Source: JAVBNN01 sp031551525
GTDB lineage: Bacteria > Bacillota > Negativicutes > Acidaminococcales > JAISLQ01
Reading direction: 5' to 3'
Assembly (NCBI GenBank): GCA_031551525.1
Contig: JAVBNN010000013.1
Span: 1 to 64,000, forward strand
DNA: 64,000 nt
Shown: positions 59,353-64,000 of the stretch, piece after piece
How positions within the stretch are numbered: the first letter of the stretch is position 1
Layout: each line of letters starts with the position of its first letter
Notes under the pieces: generated by a model
The model's input: only the letters and a program-made list of their open reading frames with translations
What the model was told of the DNA's origin: nothing
Database searches by the model: none
Position numbers and translations under genes: made by a program

Positions 59353-60243
59353 ATGAAAAAAATGGCTATCCTGGTTTTACTCGTCGTTTTACTGGGCGTA
59401 TTCTTCTCCTCTTTCCGTACGAGCTCCAAACCTGAAGAAGCGGGCAAGCAGATCGCCGTCATCAGGATACAGGGCCCGCTCTACGGCACTAGCGTGGAAA
59501 ACATCACCGGCAGCCTCAAAGGCGCCGACTCAATCATGCGTCAACTTATCGCCGCTCGCGAAGACAAATCTGTGGCGGCTGTTCTTTTGCGTATAGACAG
59601 CCCGGGTGGCAGTGTGACTGCCGCCGAGGAAATCACTGTGGAACTGGAACGCTTGAAAAAGACCGGCAAGCCAGTGGTGGCCTCTATGGGTGACGTAGCG
59701 GCCTCGGCCGGTTACTGGCTGGCTACCTGCAGTGATTATATTTACGCAAACCCTTCGACTCTGACCGGCAGTATAGGAGTGTATATGCCATACACCAACG
59801 TCGAGGAATTGTATAAAAAGATCGGCATCAGCCAGGAACGCATCAAAAGCGGCCCCTACAAGGATATGATGGCCGCCGAGCGTCCCATGACTCCCGCCGA
59901 ACGACAGATAGTGCAAAACATGGTGGACGAGATGTACAAAAGCTTTGTCGGGCAGGTCGCCAAAGGGCGCAATATGCCGGAAGACAAGGTACGCCAGCTG
60001 GCCGACGGCCGTGTGTATACCGGCAGGCAGGCCAAGGAGTTGGGCCTGGTGGACGAGCTGGGGAACTATTATGACGCGCTCGACGCTACCGCCAAGCGGG
60101 CTGGCATAGAAGGCAAGCCCAAAATCAAGGAATTTGACGACAGCTTCAACCCTCTCAAGATGTTCAGAATGAGTTTGGGCGGGGAATTGGCCGGTTTGTT
60201 AGGTATTCCAGGAGATGTGATTAAATACAGAGGAACGTACTGA
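59353..60243 (+). CDS. sppA: Signal peptide peptidase SppA (short, 36K type)
   Basis: A 296-aa membrane-bound Ser/Lys protease. One N-terminal helix (ILVLLVVLLGVFFSSF) anchors the protein. RIDSPGGSVTAAEEI, ASMGDVAASAGYWLATCSDY (nucleophile Ser) and the general-base Lys region RIKSGPYKDMMAAERP are visible. It degrades leftover signal peptides. ATG 59353 is chosen for the AGGAGGGG site; a longer frame would overlap pyrG. Confidence 0.92.
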   Translation: MKKMAILVLLVVLLGVFFSSFRTSSKPEEAGKQIAVIRIQGPLYGTSVENITGSLKGADSIMRQLIAAREDKSVAAVLLRIDSPGGSVTAAEEITVELERLKKTGKPVVASMGDVAASAGYWLATCSDYIYANPSTLTGSIGVYMPYTNVEELYKKIGISQERIKSGPYKDMMAAERPMTPAERQIVQNMVDEMYKSFVGQVAKGRNMPEDKVRQLADGRVYTGRQAKELGLVDELGNYYDALDATAKRAGIEGKPKIKEFDDSFNPLKMFRMSLGGELAGLLGIPGDVIKYRGTY

Positions 60244-60245
60244 TT

Positions 60246-60809
60246 ATGCCGGGCCTATTAGATGTTCTGGTGGAAGTGTTTTTTTCCCCGGAGAAAGGCA
60301 TGGGAAAGGCCTGCCAACAGGGCTTGAAAAAATCCCTGGTCGTGCTGTTTTGCCTTTTACTGCTCGTTTACTGGCCGATGGCCAGTAAAGCTCTGCCCGG
60401 TGCTGGCATAGCCATACTGGGCGTACTGTTTCTTATAAAGTTTTTGCTGATTATCATCATGCTGCTTTTTTACAGTTTTACCATACACGGCCTGGCCAAT
60501 TTGTTCTACATCACCGGCGGTGACGTAAAAAAGCTGATGTCTTCCCTGTGCTTTAGCTACCTGCCTTTTTGCTTTTTGCCACTGACGGAGCTACTACCGT
60601 CATTGCAGGGCAATATACTGGCACATTTGTTCCTCGCGATGGGGCTGTTTTTCTGGATGGGTTGCCTGGCTGCTTTTGCTGTCCAAGATGTCTACCGGGT
60701 GAATGTGTGGCAGGCCAATCTTTTGGTGTCCTTGCCGACCCTGGCTGTATTGGCTGTATGTGTGATGGTTTTAATCTATTTAGTTACTTTTATTGGACAC
60801 TTTTTATAA
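60246..60809 (+). CDS. YIP1-family membrane protein
   Basis: A 187-aa protein with about five hydrophobic helices; FYSFTIHGLANLFYITGGDVK and SLCFSYLPFCFLPL match the YIP1 pattern (PF04893-like). The N-terminus (VEVFFSPEKGMGKA) is typical of bacterial members. The role is unknown. It lies 2 bp after sppA, so it is probably co-expressed with it. A terminator follows. Confidence 0.82.
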   Translation: MPGLLDVLVEVFFSPEKGMGKACQQGLKKSLVVLFCLLLLVYWPMASKALPGAGIAILGVLFLIKFLLIIIMLLFYSFTIHGLANLFYITGGDVKKLMSSLCFSYLPFCFLPLTELLPSLQGNILAHLFLAMGLFFWMGCLAAFAVQDVYRVNVWQANLLVSLPTLAVLAVCVMVLIYLVTFIGHFL

Positions 60810-60830
60810 ACCGCTAGTTTTGGACATTCT

Positions 60831-60857
60831 TCCTGCCTTAAGGCAGGATTTTTATTT
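60831..60857 (+). terminator. Terminator after the YIP1-like gene
   Basis: TCCTGCC and GGCAGGA around TTAA, then TTTTTATTTT. Confidence 0.85.
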
Positions 60858-60902
60858 TTTGTGGCGAAAGTGAAATAAAGACACAAAGACGGGTGATTGT
60901 TT

Positions 60903-61523
60903 ATGCTGATAAACACAACTATGGCTTTGGCTTTGTTTTGCGTGAGTTGCGGCAAGCTGCATATGGAAGACATATCATGTTTTTCACTGGGTTCTTCCGG
61001 AGCAAAAGTTTTGCACTGTCGCTCGGGGCATTACCTTGGCATAGTCAGGGCATATAGGGCCGCGCTGTATGAAGTATATGTACCGTGCGAACTGTGCGGG
61101 GAACTGCATATGATAAAACTGGGGTGCCGTTTTTCCGAGAAGGCCGTGCGGCGGCTGTATGCCTGTCAACAGACCGAAATAGGCCTGGCTGGGAGCCGGG
61201 ATGCAGTGGAAAGAGAACTTACCGCACGTGACAGCGAGATAGCCAGCTATCTGGCCGGGATATTCGCGGAGGGTGATGTGAACGATCCGCAGGCCATGTT
61301 TGAAGTTGTCAACCATTTGGAAGAACTGGCCGATACCGGTAATATAAACTGTTGCTCAGGCAGCGGGATCGGGCTTGAAGTACAGGAAAAGTACGCCATA
61401 GTTTATTGCCGTTGTTGCGGCAATGCCTACCGCGTCAGGGCGGTTAACGAAGAAGATGTGAAAAAAGTACAGGGCATGAAATTCATACAACTGGCGGGCG
61501 CCGGGAAAAAACAATCGCAATAG
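60903..61523 (+). CDS. Cysteine-rich protein of unknown function, three CxxC-type knuckles
   Basis: A 206-aa soluble protein with FCVSCGKLH near the N-terminus, PCELCGELH at about 57 and YCRCCGNAY near the C-terminus, likely zinc-ribbon-like metal sites, plus an acidic helical middle. I recognise no named family. ATG 60903 is chosen; a TTG at 60897 is an alternative, and no strong ribosome site is visible. It lies 11 bp before the transaldolase gene. Confidence 0.75.
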   Translation: MLINTTMALALFCVSCGKLHMEDISCFSLGSSGAKVLHCRSGHYLGIVRAYRAALYEVYVPCELCGELHMIKLGCRFSEKAVRRLYACQQTEIGLAGSRDAVERELTARDSEIASYLAGIFAEGDVNDPQAMFEVVNHLEELADTGNINCCSGSGIGLEVQEKYAIVYCRCCGNAYRVRAVNEEDVKKVQGMKFIQLAGAGKKQSQ

Positions 61524-61534
61524 GGGGGTATATT

Positions 61535-62179
61535 TTGAAAATCTTTCTGGATACGGCAAACCTTGATGAAATAAGAGAAGCGACTGCGCTCGGCGTGGTG
61601 GACGGAGTGACGACCAATCCTTCGCTGGTGGCCAAAGAAAAACGCTCCATGAGCGATGTGATAAAAGAAATAACCGCCATAAACCCCGGCCCGGTCAGCG
61701 CGGAAGTGCTGTCGGACAAAGCGGACGAAATGGTGGCCGAGGGGGAAAAACTGGCCGCCATTGCCAGTAATGTGGTGGTCAAGATACCCATGACGCTGGA
61801 AGGCCTCAAAGCGGCGAAAGAACTAGCGAGGCGCGGCGTCAAGACCAATGTTACCCTGGTGTTTAGCGTCAACCAGGCTCTTTTGGCTGCCCGGGCGGGC
61901 GCGACCTATGTCAGCCCCTTTGTCGGCCGGTTAGACGACATAGATTCGGACGGCATCTCTTTGGTAGCGGATATCGTGGAGCTGTTTGCAATACACGATA
62001 TCAAGACCGAGGTCATAGCGGCCAGCATCAGACACACACTGCACGCCTCGGAGGCGGCGCTCGCCGGGGCGCATATTGCGACAATTCCCTATAAAGTACT
62101 GGTCGATATGGCCAAACATCCACTGACCGACGCCGGTCTTGAGAAATTTGCCGCCGACTGGAAAAAAGCGAACAGCTGA
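61535..62179 (+). CDS. fsa: Transaldolase-like fructose-6-phosphate aldolase
   Basis: A 214-aa short transaldolase-family enzyme (FSA/TalC size). FLDTANLDEIREAT, GVTTNPSLVAKE, VVKIPMTLEGLKAAKEL (Schiff-base Lys), YVSPFVGRLDDID and AASIRHTLHASEAALAGAHI are diagnostic. It acts in the pentose phosphate pathway or as an aldolase. TTG start behind a GGGGGG site. It is followed by glpX, another sugar-phosphate enzyme. Confidence 0.94.
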   Translation: MKIFLDTANLDEIREATALGVVDGVTTNPSLVAKEKRSMSDVIKEITAINPGPVSAEVLSDKADEMVAEGEKLAAIASNVVVKIPMTLEGLKAAKELARRGVKTNVTLVFSVNQALLAARAGATYVSPFVGRLDDIDSDGISLVADIVELFAIHDIKTEVIAASIRHTLHASEAALAGAHIATIPYKVLVDMAKHPLTDAGLEKFAADWKKANS

Positions 62180-62209
62180 CAGCCGAAAAATATTTAGGAG
62201 GATAAATAT

Positions 62210-63178
62210 ATGAACCTTAATCGTGAACTTACCATGGAATTCGTCCGGGTGACCGAAGCGGCGGCGATAGCCAGCGCCCGCCTGATGGGGCGTGGAGACA
62301 AAAACGGCGCGGACGGCGCGGCGGTAGACGCCATGAGAAAAGCCTTCGACTCTGTCAGCATCAGCGGCACGGTAGTCATCGGCGAAGGGGAAATGGACGA
62401 AGCGCCGGAACTGTATATCGGTGAAGAAGTCGGCAGCGGTGGTGCAGAAGTCGATATAGCGGTAGACCCGGTGGAAGGAACCAACCTCGTGGCCAAGGGA
62501 CTGCCCGGCTCGATAGCGGTCATGGCGATCGCCCCGCGTGGCAAACTGCTGCACGCTCCAGATATGTACATGGAAAAGATAGCGGTCGGCCCGCGCGGCA
62601 AAGGCTGCATAGACATAAACGCTTCGGTAAAAGATAATCTTAAGGCGGTAGCAAGCGCCATGAAACGGCCTATCGAAGACCTGGTAGTGGTCATACTCGA
62701 CCGCGAACGCCACGCCAGCATCATCCGCGAGGCGCGCGAAACCGGCGCCCGCATCAAACTGATCTCGGACGGCGACGTTTCGCCGGTCATCAGCGCCGGT
62801 ATAGAAGGCAGCGGCGTTCATATGCTGATGGGCATCGGCGGCGCGCCGGAAGGCGTGCTGGCGGCAGTGGCCATGAAATGCCTGGGCGGCGACATGCAGG
62901 CACGCCTGTGGCCGGAAGGCCAGTCCGATATAGACCGGGCGGCTAAAATGGGCATCACCGATATCAAGAAAGTATTTACACTCGAAGACCTGGTTGGCGG
63001 CAGTGAGGCATTTTTTACCGCCACCGCCATTACAGACAGCGAACTCTTGTCGGGGGTAAAATACTTCGGCAACGGCATACGCACCCATAGCATCTCCATG
63101 CGCCTCAGTTCGGGCACAGTACGCTTTGTGGACGCCATACACAGCATAGATAACAAACCGCACAGCATTAAGCTGTAA
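62210..63178 (+). CDS. glpX: Fructose-1,6-bisphosphatase class II
   Basis: A 322-aa GlpX enzyme of gluconeogenesis. Metal-binding motifs are GEGEMDEAPELYIGEEVG and DIAVDPVEGTN; GGAPEGVLAAVAMKCLGG and SEAFFTATAIT are typical. AGGAGG site. Grouped with fsa. Terminator downstream. Confidence 0.96.
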   Translation: MNLNRELTMEFVRVTEAAAIASARLMGRGDKNGADGAAVDAMRKAFDSVSISGTVVIGEGEMDEAPELYIGEEVGSGGAEVDIAVDPVEGTNLVAKGLPGSIAVMAIAPRGKLLHAPDMYMEKIAVGPRGKGCIDINASVKDNLKAVASAMKRPIEDLVVVILDRERHASIIREARETGARIKLISDGDVSPVISAGIEGSGVHMLMGIGGAPEGVLAAVAMKCLGGDMQARLWPEGQSDIDRAAKMGITDIKKVFTLEDLVGGSEAFFTATAITDSELLSGVKYFGNGIRTHSISMRLSSGTVRFVDAIHSIDNKPHSIKL

Positions 63179-63207
63179 TGATTTATAGTAATTGGTAAAA
63201 TATTGTA

Positions 63208-63240
63208 GGGGACGGTCATTGACCGTCCCGTTCTCTTTTC
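63208..63240 (+). terminator. Terminator after glpX
   Basis: GGGACGGTC and GACCGTCCC around ATT, then GTTCTCTTTTC. Confidence 0.85.
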
Positions 63241-63387
63241 TACACGGCTGTGTAGTCTCTAGCATTGCCACTTTTCCGGCTTTGGACTTATACAGCAGTG
63301 TAGAAAAGAGGCGGCTTCACACAAAAGTACAGAAAAAACATCAAGCCGTATCGCCGCACATATAATTTTCAAAAACCCAAACTTATA

Positions 63388-63399
63388 TTATGATATAAT
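63388..63399 (+). promoter_or_regulatory. Probable extended -10 promoter of mfd
   Basis: TGATATAAT (TG-N-TATAAT) about 60 bp before the mfd start, with no recognisable -35. Confidence 0.5.
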
Positions 63400-63459
63400 A
63401 CTTTTGGGCCTTGGCATCAGCCAAAGCCTCTTTTGTGATTGTCAAACGGAGGAAAGATT

Positions 63460-64000
63460 TTGCACGAATTGTTAGCGCTTTTGACAAAAGCCCACACGAT
63501 AGAAGAAATATCCGCCACAGGCGGTGTGCATTTATCCGGGGTCAGCGGCATACAGAAAGCCGCGCTGGCCGCCGGGTTGTTTGCCCTGCGTCCGGGGCCG
63601 TTTGTGTTGGTGGCGCCCGGACGCGAAGAACTGCGTGAATACCGGCGCGACCTGGCTTCCTTATTGGACGGAGTCAGGATAGATGAACTTTACCCGAACG
63701 ATTTTTCCGGTATAGCAACCGAAGGGCGCAGCCTTGAGATAGCCGCCAGCCGCCTTTTCCTCCTGCGCCGCCTTTATGAAGGCGAGACCGGAGTGATCCT
63801 CGTGACCGCCGAGGCGTTCGGCCAGCTCATGAGCGCCCCAGCCGCTTTACTGGCCGCTAAGATAAAACTGCTGGTCGGGGAAGAACAGCCCATGCAGGCG
63901 GCTATAGAAGAACTTTCTTCCTGCGGCTACGAGCGTCTCGATATAGTGGATGCGCCTGGGCAGTTCTCCGTGCGCGGCGGGATAATAGACGTATTCCCCC
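63460..64000 (+). CDS. mfd: Transcription-repair coupling factor Mfd (N-terminal part; cut by window end)
   Basis: The open frame from TTG 63460 runs to the window edge (180 codons). It encodes the UvrB-like N-terminal domain of Mfd, ending GQFSVRGGIIDVFP, a hallmark of Mfd and UvrB. HLSGVSGIQKAALAAGLFAL corresponds to the start of domain D1a. Mfd removes stalled RNA polymerase and recruits UvrA. The GGAGGA site is seven bases upstream of the TTG. About five-sixths of the protein lies outside the window. Confidence 0.9.
   Translation, partial: MHELLALLTKAHTIEEISATGGVHLSGVSGIQKAALAAGLFALRPGPFVLVAPGREELREYRRDLASLLDGVRIDELYPNDFSGIATEGRSLEIAASRLFLLRRLYEGETGVILVTAEAFGQLMSAPAALLAAKIKLLVGEEQPMQAAIEELSSCGYERLDIVDAPGQFSVRGGIIDVFP

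Noticed and set aside
61931..63271. 446-aa minus-strand frame over fsa and glpX
   Set aside because: Both genes beneath it are conserved enzymes on the plus strand; the long frame results from GC-biased codon positions.

Overview
The window is a chromosomal segment of an anaerobic, diderm Firmicute, most likely a Negativicutes (Acidaminococcaceae/Veillonellaceae-like). This is inferred from a Firmicutes-type core gene order (DUF1934-argS-pyrG, fsa-glpX-mfd) and strong GGAGG ribosome sites, found together with outer-membrane features (an AcrAB-type RND efflux pair and an O-antigen-ligase-like glycan cluster). No species can be assigned from the sequence alone.

Layout. 1-431: start of an amino-acid ABC transporter ATPase cut by the window edge. 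781-14199: a ~13.4 kb block bounded by a 47-bp direct repeat, which is the 3' part of tRNA-Trp. The intact tRNA lies at the right end and the displaced 3' fragment at the left end, so the block looks like an integrated island that has lost its integrase. It carries a sigma54 activator, a metallo-beta-lactamase-fold hydrolase and a long minus-strand catabolic operon: three crotonase-fold proteins, CoA-transferase A/B, an NMO-like flavoprotein, a CaiB-type CoA-transferase, an HMG-CoA-lyase-like enzyme and a TAXI-TRAP importer with a small membrane protein. A textbook -24/-12 promoter and three activator-site-like palindromes sit between activator and operon. The proposed logic is import of a carboxylic acid, CoA activation, hydration and lyase cleavage to acetyl-CoA plus a keto acid; the substrate is not known.

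14155-14641: tRNA-Trp, tRNA-Gly and tRNA-Asp. 14.8-21.4 kb: AlkA-type glycosylase, half-size EamA protein, an encapsulin operon (57-aa unknown protein, encapsulated ferritin, shell), small unknowns, HTH regulators and a membrane-anchored Ser/Thr kinase. 21.7-26.8 kb: Fe(III)-type ABC transporter with a tandemly duplicated binding protein. 27-31 kb: thioesterase, Tag glycosylase, diaminopropionate ammonia-lyase, VanX-like dipeptidase. 31.0-33.8 kb: an overlapping folate operon (PTPS, folE2, folP, folK) with no folB; the PTPS homologue carries the CExxHGH motif expected of a FolB substitute. 33.8-40.4 kb: DUF815 ATPase, lipoprotein, an IS3-family remnant with long terminal repeats, ATP-grasp protein, GlcD-like oxidase and cupin.

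40.4-47.9 kb: RND efflux pair with a divergent MerR regulator and a classic 19-bp-spacer MerR operator, cysE and an M20 amidohydrolase. 47.9-53.6 kb: an AT-richer surface-glycan cluster (O-antigen ligase-like, TIM-barrel, radical SAM/SPASM, two glycosyltransferases), probably acquired. 53.7-55.0 kb: a DUF3100 membrane-protein pair. 55.1-64.0 kb: housekeeping genes (DUF1934, argS, pyrG, sppA, YIP1-like, Cys-rich unknown, fsa-type transaldolase, glpX) and the 5' end of mfd, cut by the window.
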